Positions 50,651-62,085 of a stretch of DNA of 64,000 nucleotides are shown here, in pieces. Within the stretch, counting starts at the first letter, position 1, and each line of letters starts with the position of its first letter. Made by a program: the position numbers and the translations under genes. Below the pieces are notes generated by a model. That model saw only the letters and a list, made by a program, of their open reading frames with translations, was not told the DNA's origin and ran no database searches. Source of the DNA: Eremophila alpestris peregrina (Eukaryota; Chordata; Aves; Passeriformes; Alaudidae); assembly GCA_009792885.1 (NCBI GenBank), contig WMCF01000035.1:3333917-3397916 (forward strand). Direction: 5' to 3'.

Positions 50651-50721
50651 TGTATAAACACTATAGCAACTTCCCTGATAAATATCTACAGTGGTTGCTT
50701 ATTCCTGAGGCAGAAATGTAT
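50651..50721. repeat. 71-bp direct repeat, copy 1 (assembly duplication)
   Basis: Identical over 71 bases to 50745-50815. The copies are separated by 23 bases of synthetic adapter sequence, so the duplication is best read as an assembly error and not genomic. Confidence 0.95.
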
Positions 50722-50744
50722 ATCTAGATGTGTATAAGAGACAG
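50722..50744 (+). other. Tn5 mosaic end / Nextera junction adapter (contaminant)
   Basis: Positions 50726-50744 read AGATGTGTATAAGAGACAG, the 19-base hyperactive-Tn5 mosaic end used in Nextera libraries. The preceding ATCT (50722-50725) is the last four bases of a mosaic end in the opposite direction, as at a Nextera mate-pair circularisation junction (two mosaic ends head to head, 38 bases), here missing 15 bases. Both sides carry the same 71-base sequence, as expected if a read went round a small circle or was wrongly stitched. A natural Tn5 insertion would have a 9-base target duplication and transposon genes, neither of which is present. Confidence 0.96.
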
Positions 50745-50815
50745 TGTATAAACACTATAGCAACTTCCCTGATAAATATCTACAGTGGTTGCTTATTCCT
50801 GAGGCAGAAATGTAT
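50745..50815. repeat. 71-bp direct repeat, copy 2 (assembly duplication)
   Basis: Exact copy of 50651-50721. It starts immediately after the mosaic end, which is where genomic insert sequence starts in a tagmented library molecule. The true locus most likely has one copy, making about 94 bases of this window spurious. Confidence 0.95.
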
Positions 50816-51469
50816 CCAACAATAAGTAGGAGTGATTGGTCACAGTCGTATTTTCAATTTTACTCTGTTTATACCTCAGATACAAAACTTCTTTTCATCT
50901 AAGACTCTAAACCAAGTTCATCTGTGAATGAAAGTCCTGCTTCAGAAAAGCCTTTCAAAATATCTTCTTAGGAGTAATGCACAATGTTGACCTACACCAC
51001 CTCCCAGCTCCAAACTGTCTCTTATCCTTTGCACAAGAAGCTGACAGTGGGTCTAGATGCTGATGTGAGGATCAGGTGTGTGGAAAGGATACATGTTCTG
51101 CCTGTGCCACAGAGCCATTGAGAAAACAGGGTGTGCTTTGGAGTGGCAGGACTTTTTGTGAGGCCTGGTGTGGAGGGTTATGCCACAATGCCCTGTGGGA
51201 CACAAACGGGTAGATTCAGGCAACCTTCACCAGGGACACCTTGGGATGATGGTTCATACAAGCCCTGGAGCATTGTTCAAAGGCCCTGGGCTGCACTTCC
51301 TGAATTTCCAGCCAGGAAACACTCAAGAACCCTGAAGAGCAACCCACAGACTGGGTATGGTTAGGGCATTTGTCTTTGAGGATGCCTTCACAAGTGCTCT
51401 AAGGGGTTGGCTGGGCACAGCCAGAGCCTGGGTTCCCAGCTCACTTAGAGGGCAGTGTCAGAACTCCCA

Positions 51470-51510
51470 AGTGACCTGCTAAAGGTCACAGAGCTGTTAG
51501 GGCTGTGTAA
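51470..51510 (-). mobile_element. Possible reversed MIR-like SINE fragment
   Basis: gtgacctgctaaaggtcaca (51471-51490) followed by gagctgttagggctg resembles the reverse MIR phrase 'agtgacttgcccaaggtcacacagctagtaagtggcag'. About 35 bases align in order; flanks do not. Confidence 0.4.
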
Positions 51511-51896
51511 CTGCTTCAGGAGTACACATCCTGGGCAAGCCAGCCCCTTCTTGTCATCCAGAAATATGTGCCTGTCCCTCCTCCCCGTCCTCTCAGCAGT
51601 GCTTTGTTCCAAATTACATTGCACAGTTTTGCACTGCATCTGATTTCTTGTCTTATCGGAATGTCTCACAGTCACAGATTCTATGATCTCTGTCTATTCC
51701 TCAGGATAACAATATAAAACAATCAAGAAGGGAAAAAATGGGTAAATGTAATGTGCCTTGCGAGTGAAGTATAGGCAGAATGGGATGTGTGAATATTGCT
51801 TTTCTTGTGCCCCACAGGGGAGAAAACTGGATTAATTCATCATTTTGGTTAAGCAGAGGAAGAGGGTACCATTAAATAAAGCTTAGAGGAAAGAGA

Positions 51897-51926
51897 ATTA
51901 AAATGATAGGGCACAATCATTTTAAT
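51897..51926. repeat. 11-bp inverted repeat with 8-base loop
   Basis: ATTAAAATGAT (51897-51907) pairs perfectly with ATCATTTTAAT (51916-51926). Each arm contains an ATTA/TAAT word, so the structure places two homeodomain-type cores in mirror orientation 28 bases apart. It is AT-rich, so chance is not excluded. Confidence 0.85.
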
Positions 51927-52975
51927 CACTTGGTCTCAGCTTCATAAAAAGAGGTGAAATTCCTTTTCATTGGTCTTCAGAGTGCCTGGATTTCATGCAT
52001 GATTCTTCATCGACTCGTCTGTTGTACATAATTAAAAAATGTGATTTTTTTAATATGCCCTATATAACTCAGTGAATTCTGTATTAAGAAAGATTTGCAG
52101 TGTTTGAGTATTTTTCTTCTATCATTTGTTCACTGTTACCCTCCAAGGAAGTAACAATTATTGAAATAAGCTCAGAGATGCCAGAGTAAGACAACCTCCT
52201 GTGCAACAATACCAGCTATTCCTGACCTGACAAACAGATCTGCCAGAGTCAAGAAACACATTATTGAATTGAAGGGAGTGAGTAGTGAAAGGCACACAGA
52301 GTTCCAATGGGAAAAAAAACAACAAAAAAGTGGGTTGTTTGTAACAAATGAACAGTAATGGAAGGAGCAGAGACAGATTTCTTTGAACAGCCAATCCCTG
52401 TGCCCTGTCGGCAGAGGTGCAGTAGAACTCAGCCATTTCTAGTCCTCTGCCCTTCTCTTGAAACAAAGTGACAGCCACTGCTTTGTGACAGGCACTAAAC
52501 TGGGACATGGAAATAAAAGGATTAGTTATGCAGATGACATAGTTACACAGAAGCTGGCACAGCGGATGCTCCTTATGTGGGATATAATGTCAGAATGAAT
52601 ATGTGAGCATCAGACTGAGTCTGGGTTACTGCTGGCCTTTGTCTTTTGTTATTTGCCATCATGAATCTTCCCTTGGTTCTACACTCTCCTAAGGAAGTCT
52701 CTGACAAGGAATTCTCAGTAAGAGAGCTGAACTACACGCAGTAACCACAACTGGGAAAAGACAGACTGTTTTGGTGTCCCTCCAGAAAAGGGGAGGGGAG
52801 CAGCAGGCTCCCCAAAATCATTATCAGCCTCACTTCCTTTGCACAAGTGCAAAATGAACCAGTAGCTGCTATATGCACAAAGCAAACCGGTATGAAAGTA
52901 TTAAGTATTACTGGCAGGTAGATAACTTTATGTGAAATCAAGGCATTATTATGTTATAAACAAAACAAATGATCA

Positions 52976-53010
52976 AAGAAAAAAAACCAACCAAAAAAAA
53001 TGCAAAAAAA
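52976..53010. repeat. A-rich low-complexity tract
   Basis: A runs interrupted by CC and TGC, with no clean unit. There is no upstream AATAAA-plus-body arrangement suggesting a retrocopy. Confidence 0.7.
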
Positions 53011-53554
53011 GCCCCTCTGGGCTTTAAAAGTGCAATGAGAAGATGAAGGACCAAAAATCTGTCTCGGGCTTAGTGAAGCACCCAGCAATCATTAGGTGAT
53101 TCCTTTTGCTACCTTGGCAAGAGTTAACATCTAAATGCACAGCCTGAGTCAAACTAAGCAGGGACAACCACTGGGAGGAGGATTAAAATTCCTTCCATCT
53201 GAGTTAAGGTGGGTCAGTGAGGTAAAGGAAGCCTTGGGTCTGGGTGGGCCCCCGAGCAGACTTTGATCAAACCCTGCAGAGTTACTCAAGGTCTTTCTTG
53301 TCCTTGCACCCCAAAGTACAGAGTACTGAAAACTTGGGTGAGAAGGTCAGTGGGATATAACGTTTGACAAAAAGGTCTCAAGGATTTCATCTCAGGGTAG
53401 GGGGATTCACTGTGGGTGTTTCTCTTTCCTGTAATGTGGGTCAAATAAGTAAATGTTTCAACTATTTTAAGGTAAATAAAGACTTATCTTTCCTTTAACC
53501 TTAATCTGATTCATATCACTGCAAACTCAGGGTGAGGTGAGAAACCAAGGCACT

Positions 53555-53632
53555 AAGGTCTTGATCCCAAAATCCATCATTGTCAATAGGAGTCTTCTCA
53601 TTTATGTAGGATGATTTGTAATCAGGCCCTGA
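53555..53632. repeat. Fossil CCATTGACTTCA-type amniote repeat (best copy)
   Basis: In order: ggtcttgatcccaaaatcca (53557-53576), tcattgtcaataggagtctt (53576-53595), ctcatttatgtagg and tttgtaatcaggccct (53615-53630). This tracks an old amniote repeat pattern of the form 'ggtcctgatcc...cccattgaagtcaatgggagtcttcccattgacttcaatgggttttggatcaggccct'. The pattern is recalled from amniote genomes and I cannot give it a family name. It is diverged and immobile. Confidence 0.45.
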
Positions 53633-53663
53633 GCTGCTGTGTCTCTGTATACAAACACATTTC

Positions 53664-53748
53664 TGTATCTGTGAATGTGTGCTAATGTGTGGATGTGTAT
53701 AATGCTTTGTGTATGTGTGCATATATGTGTGTATTTACATACACATTC
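53664..53748. repeat. Imperfect TG/TATG-rich low-complexity stretch
   Basis: Degenerate tgtg, tgtatgtg and catatatgtg units followed by tacatacacat, so the right end partly mirrors the left. Too impure to be a highly variable microsatellite. Confidence 0.7.
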
Positions 53749-54045
53749 TCACTAACACAAATATATATTTAAGATTTACAGTTCTGGAAAACCTAGTGAA
53801 TAATGTAAATGATTAAAGCAGATGCCTCGCAGAAAATATTGTTCAGACCCCCTCATTTAAATTCAGCCTCTTATTCACACTTGGTAATACATTCTGCCAT
53901 ATGAATTATGGATTCCTGTTTTTATCTCTCACACTACACATGAATGTTTGATAAAGATTGTTTCCAATATTATATTTTATCAAAATGCTCATCTAAAATT
54001 CAGTCAGAAATTCTTTCCAGTAATTATGCATTGACTTAGCACTAT

Positions 54046-54082
54046 GAAAATAAAAAAAAAAAAGGAGGGGAAAAAAAAAGGC
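54046..54082. repeat. A-rich low-complexity tract
   Basis: A12 (54052-54063) and A9 (54071-54079) separated by ggagggg. AATAAA overlaps the left edge. No retrocopy body is recognisable upstream. Confidence 0.75.
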
Positions 54083-57000
54083 AAGCCAAATTATATTATC
54101 ATTGTTTTTCCTGAATATTTGTCCTAAATAAGACTAAGAGACTGACAGGATTTTCAGCCAAAATTCCTTGTTTATACTCCATCCAAATGGAGCCAAGGCA
54201 GCTACAGTATCTTTTTCACACTATTCTATGAATGCTTCAGTCTCCGTGCTTTGTCTTGTGAGGAAAAAGGCTGCTTTTATGCTAAATTATTCGTAATGAC
54301 TTTGTGAAGTGGATTAATATCCAGAAGGAGTCTGGATTCTCACTGGAGAAATCTCAAATGCACCTCCCTGGGGAACCAGAATAGTCTTATTATAAGGTTC
54401 CTAAGAAAGTACAAAAAAAAGTTACTGTCCACAGTAATTCAGTAATTTTTTGCACTTTTTTTTCTGCGTGTAAAATTGCAACTCCTGAAGAAAGGTCAAA
54501 CTGCAGAAAATCAAAACATACTTTCCCATTCCCCCTGGTAATCTGTGTCATGTCTTAAAATGCTACCCAATCTTCTCCTGTGTTTGTGCAGGGTTCCCTT
54601 CAATTTTGTCTGGCTGTGCATGGGTCAGTTGTCCAGAAGGGAATTTCTTTAGCTCTGTCTTTATTCACAAGGAGGGCAGCACAACAGAAAAGTATCTGAA
54701 GCTCAGAAGAGTGGGTGCTGAGGAGCTGGCACCTCCAGGACGTGTGTTTGGGCACGGGGGGTTACTTGAGTTCTAGGCTAGTTTCATGGACTGGCCTCCT
54801 ACCATGAGCTGGCATGGATAGGGGTGCTCCTGGAGTGCATTTCAAATTGAGTTTCATTTTAACAGAATCCAGTGCTCTCCAAGAGCAAACCAAAGCCCAG
54901 CAAATGGGGAAAAGTGGAGGATTTTTTTCTAGAAGGGCAAACCTTTTTTCATCCCAAACACTAACATGAATAGACATGGAATTCAGCAGGTTTTGGATCA
55001 GTCCTCAGATAAGGCTATCAGTTGTCCTTTTCTTTTTGAGATAATTGAGTTAGGAGAGACTGAGGTACCCAGCAGGTGTAGTTACTAGTGTGTACTTTCT
55101 GAGGAGGGAGTCTAATAATCAGGTGTACAGTGACTGTTCTTGATTGCAAGTTACTCTCGATTGGGAGAAGACTTCTGGGAAGTTGTCCATACTGGCAGCA
55201 CAGGCATTTTGATTCTCCCTCTGTGTGCAGTGCAACAAGTCCAAAACCACTCCATATCTTCTGAAGAACTAGAGGAACCCTGCACAAGAAAGGCTGTCTT
55301 TCCTCTCTAAAAAATCAGCAGTAATAATGGATTCATTTTTGCCTTTCTTTCTGCTTTTCCTTCCTGCACGTTTATCTGGGGAATAGCTTGCCCTCCTCAG
55401 CATATGGCCTGTGAGGAGATAAAAGACAGTCTTCTTTACAGAAAGACCCATTTCCTTTTCCAAGAGCAATTCCCATTCTTTCATTTCAGTTGGCATGCAT
55501 ATTCTCTCAGTGTTATTTTTTTCAGGATTGTGTTGAAAGCCCAAAATGATAAGGAAAAGATAGATCCTTAATGGACTAGTGCAATGTTGACAAATTTCAA
55601 ACACATTTTATATAATATATCACATAAAGCATGCCAATATTAATCTGTCTTAGATACATATGTTCTCCATATTACCAAAGGTTTTGCCATCTCACAGTCT
55701 TTCTTCACAATCAGTTCTCACATCGTGCTACTGCTGTAAGTGCTTTTGCCCTAGTTGATGGGAAAATGCCACAAAAGGGCTGGCTTGTCCAAGCTCCCAT
55801 ATGCAGACCACCCTCAAAATAGTGCTTTATATGGTGGAATGAAGAATTTAGTAACTGAAAATGTTTGCAGCCTGATATTACACATGACTTTTTCTGAAGA
55901 AAAAGTAAGAGGAGAGCACAAGTGCTCTACCTCCTGACCAGCACTTTGCAGCATGGTGTACGTGTACCTGTCAAACAAATATTTGTCTCAAGTTGATGGG
56001 CATTTTTGTTTCTGTTTCTTGTTTCTCTTTTGAATTACTCTGTAGAGCCTGTAAAGCCATATACATCTGCCACAATAGAAAAGGAATAGTCTGACACTGT
56101 GATGAAGTGTGAAGAATTATTCTAAATGTAAGAGGAATATGTTTTGTGTCTTACAAGCACTGCTTCCTTAAGAAGAGGGGACAAGTTCTATCTGTAGATT
56201 TCTCAACTTAGGTATCTCTATCCTATTTACTAATACTTCCACCACTTCTTTCCAAGGCACAAATCTCAGTGGAATCCAGCTGCTTATTCAGACTTTCCCT
56301 CTTGTTTGCCTTGACTTTACACCTGAGAAACTCCCTGCTGCAAGGCTCCTTTGGGATAAGCAGGTTTGCAAAGATAGCCCGATCTCTCTTCCTTCAGCAG
56401 TGGGAAGTTCAGGAATGTCTAAGACAGGAACATGTGGTTAAGATGTCCTACTGACTCTGGATGCCACTACTCTGTGCTGAACTCTTTTCCCATAGCATTT
56501 CATTCACAGCTCCGTTATGGAAGCCATTAGCACCTTTCTATAGAACAATATGATGACAGGATTTCTGCCTGTGGTTTCCAGAGACACATCCTTCAGGGAG
56601 TGCCACAGCTATCCTAATGTCAGCAGATCTGTGTGTGAGGGTACACGTGTCTATCTGTCTATTTAATAAACGTTACACATCAGTTACTCCAGCTAAGGGA
56701 ATTATTCTGCCCCACACAGACATCACTATGACATATTTCAAGGCAAAATACTGCATTTTTGCAGCATCAGGTCCTTTAAAAAAGGCACACTTTGTACTAG
56801 TTTTGTACATCCATGGATGCAAGTTCAGATGCCCTCAGCATCTCTCAGGAAATAATTAAACTGTGAAAATACTTAGAGGAGTTGGTGCTTTCATGAGGAG
56901 AAATCATCACCTCTACTTCTTGGGCCAGATCTGTCCTACTGTTCTTATGGGAAGGCTTCACATTAAATGACTCCTCTGTTTGCTGGAGGCATTATTGGCA

Positions 57001-57736
57001 CTAATCAGATGTATGCCAACAAATGCATGTCATGCTAGGATGACAACATCTTAAGGTCAGTAAATACTTCAGTGACAACATAGTTGTATGTGGGTTTATG
57101 TACCTGAGTGGAGGATTTGAATATACTCCTAAGGAGAGTTCACTGAAAGGATAAAAAAGGTCAGAATGTTCTGTCTCTTGAATCCACTCTTTGTTGTATC
57201 ACCGTATGTTTTCCTCTTTTGTTTTGGAAATGAGTAAAATATTTTTGGTATCAGGCCACGTCCACAGTGGAACTCTTCCACATCATTCCAAATAGCAGTA
57301 AAATAGAATTATGGAATGTTATACCAAAAAGAATCTTGTCCTACACATCAGTAATTTATCTACTATATTTTTTTTGCATCAGTAACCATAAGAAATCGTT
57401 ATTGGTTCCCCTTCTAGTGCATATTTGTTCTGTGGTTAAAGATGAGTTACTGCACAGTTTGGGCTAATGGAGGTATTCTCCCCTGAGACAGAAGTACACA
57501 CTGGCTTTAAGATGGGGATGGGTACTTTATTATGGTCTATGACTGATTTCAATGCTGCTTTATCATCTGCCAGCATGCACACACAAACTAATAAGCTATT
57601 CACTGCTTTTTGCCCCGAGGGCACCTTTCAATAAGGCAAGACATTGATTTTTACCATCAGACACACAGGCCATGAGCCATTCCCTGTATCATTCTCTCCC
57701 CAGTGGTGCATTCTGCAGGGGAAGCTGGTCATTTCA

Positions 57737-57765
57737 GTCACACACATTCACACATGCACACACAG
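57737..57765. repeat. Imperfect CA-rich stretch
   Basis: CACACA units broken by TT and TG (cacacacattcacacatgca and onward). Short and impure. Confidence 0.75.
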
Positions 57766-59499
57766 TAGCCAGCCATAATCTGGCTCAAATGCTCAGATAC
57801 TCACTTTGCCTCCATTAGAAGAGCTACTAATTTTAACCTCTTCTGCAATTATCTCAGCATAATTTGTTTTAAAAATTCTACAAAATGCTGAGGCATCCTA
57901 CAATAGGCAGAATATACCTCTTTTTAATCCTTGACAGCATGTTTCTGGTATATAAATCAGTAACTGACCATCATTGACAGTTTTTTAAGTCCAAAGACTC
58001 AATGGCAGTAATAGATATAATCATGCCCAGTGTCTTTTGGGTTACTTATATTTCTCCCAGGTCTGAGAGGGTCTCTCCTGTGGAATTCCATAGTGCTGCC
58101 TTAAAACTTTTTTCTGTTTTATACACCAGATGTTCTTTATGACTTTGCTCACCCTATCTAAAAGATGAGGTACAATGTGGATCATTGTGGTTTTAATCAC
58201 TGCCACTGTCTTCTACTCTTGCTCTGATAATGTCCTTTAGGTCCATCAATGGAGCTTCCTACAGCTGCCCAGACCCAAGGAACATGGGTGCTCAGCTGGT
58301 ATCCTCAGAGCAATTCAGATTTCAGTAGGATATCCTGGAACAGAGTGTCTGGCCATCTTCTAGGTATTCCCCACTTCATTTACACTCCCCCCACTGCTTT
58401 TGCAAGCTGTCCTCAGGGAAATAAATGGCATTCCACCAGTGTCTCCTCCCCAGCTGCAAGGATGTGAGGACAGGAGCCAGTGCAGCGCCTCATTTCCCCT
58501 CTCATCCCTTCTCCAGCCAGAGCAGCCAAGGCAAGGAAGGGCTGGCTCAGTCCCTGGTACCACAGGATGCTCCAGGCACTGAAAGCATCCTGGCCAAGCT
58601 AGGATGTGACCTGTAATGGCCTTAAGCTATTTTAACTCCATCTGAAATCCTAGTGACAATTCCCTCCGGGCCACTTAGGCACAGAATACTGTGCTATCCC
58701 AGAGGCTCCACTGCCACTGGAGTAAAGCAGTTTTTAACAGCTTTAGTAGTACGTGGAAAAAAGGCCTTAAAGCGATATCATTTGGATTATACATTTTTAT
58801 CTGCTCTATATATGATATTTCACAGCATCTGTAGCTTACCCAAACTTTAAATAATCAGAAATATCATAGTTTAAAATATTTTAGCCAGTTTTCACAGCAG
58901 CAAATAAGTAAAAAGTTTTCTGTGAGAAAAATTCAACTATATTTCTGATGAAAATACAGAAACTAAATGTTGCAATGAGGTAATTCAAATCATCTCATTA
59001 AGATCTTTCTGAAACTGTCTTAAAATATTTCTTAACAGCCTTTCATATTGTACCTTTGTGCTAAAAATCCCACAACAGAAAATAATTCTGAATGTCAAAA
59101 TTACCGTAGGAAATGAGCTAGCACTTATTTTTCAGCTATCTCTAAGCATTAATTAAGTAGCTTGAATTACAATTTCATATTATGCACAGTCTAGTTTAAA
59201 ATTCAAAATGTAACCTGTATTAAAACCTACAGTATTCAGTTGAGATCCATGCTGCCAGCTCTCCCTCGATAACACCAAGTGCATTAAAACAAAGCACCTG
59301 CATCCAGTCTGTGGATACACTGTGAACTCCAATGCCTTTCTTCCACAGGGGGAGGGCTTTATGTGCCAAAATTAAGGATTCTAAATGGAAAAACCATTAC
59401 ATAATGAAAATTGACTTTTTCCAACTGAGGGGAAGGCGCTTTAAAGTGTATCAGGTTCATAATCTCTTTGGAAATCTAGGCAGAAAATGCCTGTGCAAT

Positions 59500-59600
59500 T
59501 AATTGGCACGTGCAGTTGATCACAAACATCTAAGCAGCCAATTGCATGTCCTGATGCTGTGGGGCTATAAAAAGTATCTCTGCTCACTGCCATGTCAGTT
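59500..59600 (+). promoter_or_regulatory. Promoter-like cluster: E-box, CCAAT, TATA
   Basis: Within 70 bases and in conventional order lie a palindromic E-box CACGTG (59507-59512), CCAAT (59538-59542) followed by an ATTGCAT word, and TATAAAAAG (59566-59574). A TATA box here would predict initiation near 59597. CCAAT lies about 28 bases upstream of TATA, closer than usual. No open frame or known exon follows: the next 400 bases contain no long frame, so any transcript would be non-coding. Each motif alone is common; only the arrangement is notable. Confidence 0.25.
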
Positions 59601-62044
59601 TGCAACCTATTTTTTATACAGACCTGACTGTGAATGTCTCCTACAGCATTGGATTATCAGACCAAATGGTCATCCTTGACATCAAGAATTTGATCATTTT
59701 GCTGTTTAAGTTGTGAATATTTCAAGTTCTACTTGTCCAAGGTTAGAGAATGAATACCTGTGTGGATGACAACTAGAAAATGGACATATTTATGATAGTG
59801 GTGTTGAGAATGGAGAAAGAAGAAATAATCAGAACTATCCCAGTTCATCAAACATCAGCAGAAATCTTCTCCTCCAAATTCAATATCAAAGGATCACTAT
59901 TTTTTCTGACAGTGTCTCTGAGCAAAGCAGATAAGCCTCTGATTGCTAATTAAACCCTTGCAAAAAGCCCTTCAATGAAGCACCCCCATGCCTGACTAAC
60001 AACTCAAATCTCAAAGGCTTTCATAATTGAAAGTGGAAGAGATTAAATTAAGAAAATATTAGCGAGTTAATGAATGACAAAAAATGTTATTTGTTCTGTT
60101 TACAATGAAACAAAAATCAAGGGGTTGTCTCCTCTAGCTGTGGGAGGGCATACAGTTAAATACCTGACAGAACACACATTGTAAAGGAACAACTGCACAG
60201 CCTCACACCCATTGTTCAGCCAAACAAATGGCCTGGATCCTGTGAGGACCAGCCTTGCCTTTTTTTCTTCTCATTTTGTCTGCATTTGTAGAAGAGCTGT
60301 TTAAATCTATACCAAGCTGTCCTTTAAGATCTGTCTGCAAGGATCTAGGAAGGGAAGCATTTTAAATTCATACATTTGCTCCTTCAGTTAGGACACATAC
60401 TCCTGCTCCCCATCCTGCCTCTCCCATGTGCAGCAGGGTGGAAATGCCTCCTGTGGCTCTGGCTGAGGCATTGCACCCTTCCATGCAGGTGTGCCACATG
60501 CAGCTCCTGACTGAGAGCTCAGTGCTGGAGAAAAGTCCCGATTCTGAGGAAAAATGGTGCAATGTGAGCACCATTCATTAGCAATATTGCTGGTTGAGGT
60601 GATAAATGAGTGGCCAGTAAAACAGATTTTATTCTATGAGTCCTGCTGATAGAAAAGTACAGTGCAAGGAATGTCAATCTCCTTTCCACCACAGTCAAGA
60701 GGAAACCTGGTGATGCAAGTACAATTCACCCAAATACATAAATATACTGTAATAGTCTAACCATGATCTCATTTTATGCCTTTGTCTTTCTTAAGTGGCA
60801 ATTTTGCCTTCTATAAGTAAGCACCATCAGTTGGATCTTGCTAATGGAAACCATTTGTGTGGATTTAAGAAGGCCTTTGCTGCTATGACAGCACGCTTCA
60901 TGATGAACATTTGTCAGCAGACTGCTGTTATTTCCTAAATATTTCCACCTCTCTGGGGGGTTGTGTGTGCGTGTTTGGAGTTGTGGGGAATGTGGGAGCT
61001 TTGATGAAATGCCATGGGTGAAACATTTGACTGATCTGTCAAGCATGTGCCTGAGCAGGGAGATGGTGAGTGTTCCAGTCTCCTTTCTCACTTCTCACAG
61101 TCCAGACAAAGCAAGGGTTTAAGATCGTGGATCCTGCCCTTGCTGATAACATACTGCTCCCTCCCATGCTGGAGCAAACCAAGTGACAGAGAGAAATGAG
61201 CCTCCCACTCAGATTTAATCCTCCTGGGGTGCATTTTGTGCACAACTCCTTGGCCAGGGTGCTTTGTGAGAAAATGGTAGTCCCCACTAGATAAGCTCCT
61301 TTGACTGAAATTGCAATCAGTTTCCAAGGTCTACAGAAAAGGCATTTGGATTGAGCTCTGGAGAAAGATTGGGTTTTATTCCTTTTCTTTCTCCCTTTCC
61401 CCTTCAAACAGGAACTGAGTACTCAGTGCAGTGGGTTTAACTTCAGTGAGGATAAAACTGCTGGAGAAAATGGTCTCACCTGAACCGTTTACCATCAGTG
61501 AGCTTTCGGATCTCAGAGAAAACCTTTCCCTGCAGGTTGCAAAAGATGAAGGCAAACTCTTTAAGGATTGCTCACTTATGAGGCTTCTGATGTCTGAGCC
61601 TGGAAAATGTGATCTGTGACCAGTGGAAAAGGGGCAGAAGATTTTTATGGAAGTTCCAGAACTGCCTTTGCTGTAATATAATTGCCCTGTAATGAGTATC
61701 CTAATATCAACTCTTTTTGCAGAGCTGTCATTCTCTTAAAGTGAAAAAAAATGCAGCTCACAGATAACATCCTTTGAAATGGGAAGCAGCTTTTTTTCTC
61801 TTTCTTTCTGAAAAGTGCTTTACATTTAAAACAAGGGATGTTTCAACATTTTTTAAACATGCCTCCTTGTCCATTAAGTAACAGATTGTGTTCTGCCTTC
61901 CACTACTGGCATGGAATTGTCACAGGCATCAGGTCTCTTGCACTGTCATAGAGATATTTTAGCAAGAAATAATCACTTATGATGTATTTTTATTCCTATG
62001 AGTTTTCTATTACCAATTTGGAAATTTTCATGTCACATTATTGC

Positions 62045-62085
62045 AGTCAAAATCCCTATGAGACTTCAGTGGAGGTGTTTTGTAG
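62045..62085. repeat. Fragment of fossil CCATTGACTTCA-type repeat
   Basis: gtcaaaatccctatgagact (62047-62066) then tcagtggaggtgtttt parallels 'caaaatcccattgacttcagtgggagtttt'. Similar in type to 15256-15290 and 53555-53632. Confidence 0.3.

Larger units (their letters stand above)
50816..53554. other. Unique non-coding DNA, no gene recognised
   Basis: A 116-codon minus frame (52158-52508) has no recognisable domain. GC is higher from about 51040 to 51620, with short frames on both strands. A minus MIR-like piece (51470-51510), a hairpin (51897-51926) and A-rich sequence (52976-53010) are noted separately. The phrase cacagattctatgat at 51674 recalls the end of bird CR1 elements but has no supporting body. 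Confidence 0.65.
53749..59499. other. Unique non-coding DNA, no gene recognised
   Basis: The longest frame is 111 codons on minus (55269-55604), with no recognisable domain. A GC-richer patch at 58240-58620 is open in several frames on both strands (58249-58467, 58360-58563, 58425-58616), which argues against any one being real. The phrase gggccagatctgtcctactg (56921-56940) resembles old amniote repeat starts but is isolated. Confidence 0.65.

Noticed and set aside
51015..51025. CTGTCTCTTAT, the first 11 bases of the reverse Tn5 mosaic end, about 270 bases from the adapter junction
   Set aside because: The match stops after 11 bases and runs on into ordinary sequence with no duplication; treated as coincidence.
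51674..51690. cacagattctatgat, like a bird CR1 3' tail
   Set aside because: Only one tail unit is present and no CR1 body precedes it.
52527..52538. A frame reading YADD (with ...RISYADDIV...), like the catalytic motif of LINE reverse transcriptases
   Set aside because: Four residues are expected about once by chance in six frames of 64 kb. The residues on both sides do not look like other reverse transcriptase motifs and the frame ends 20 codons later.
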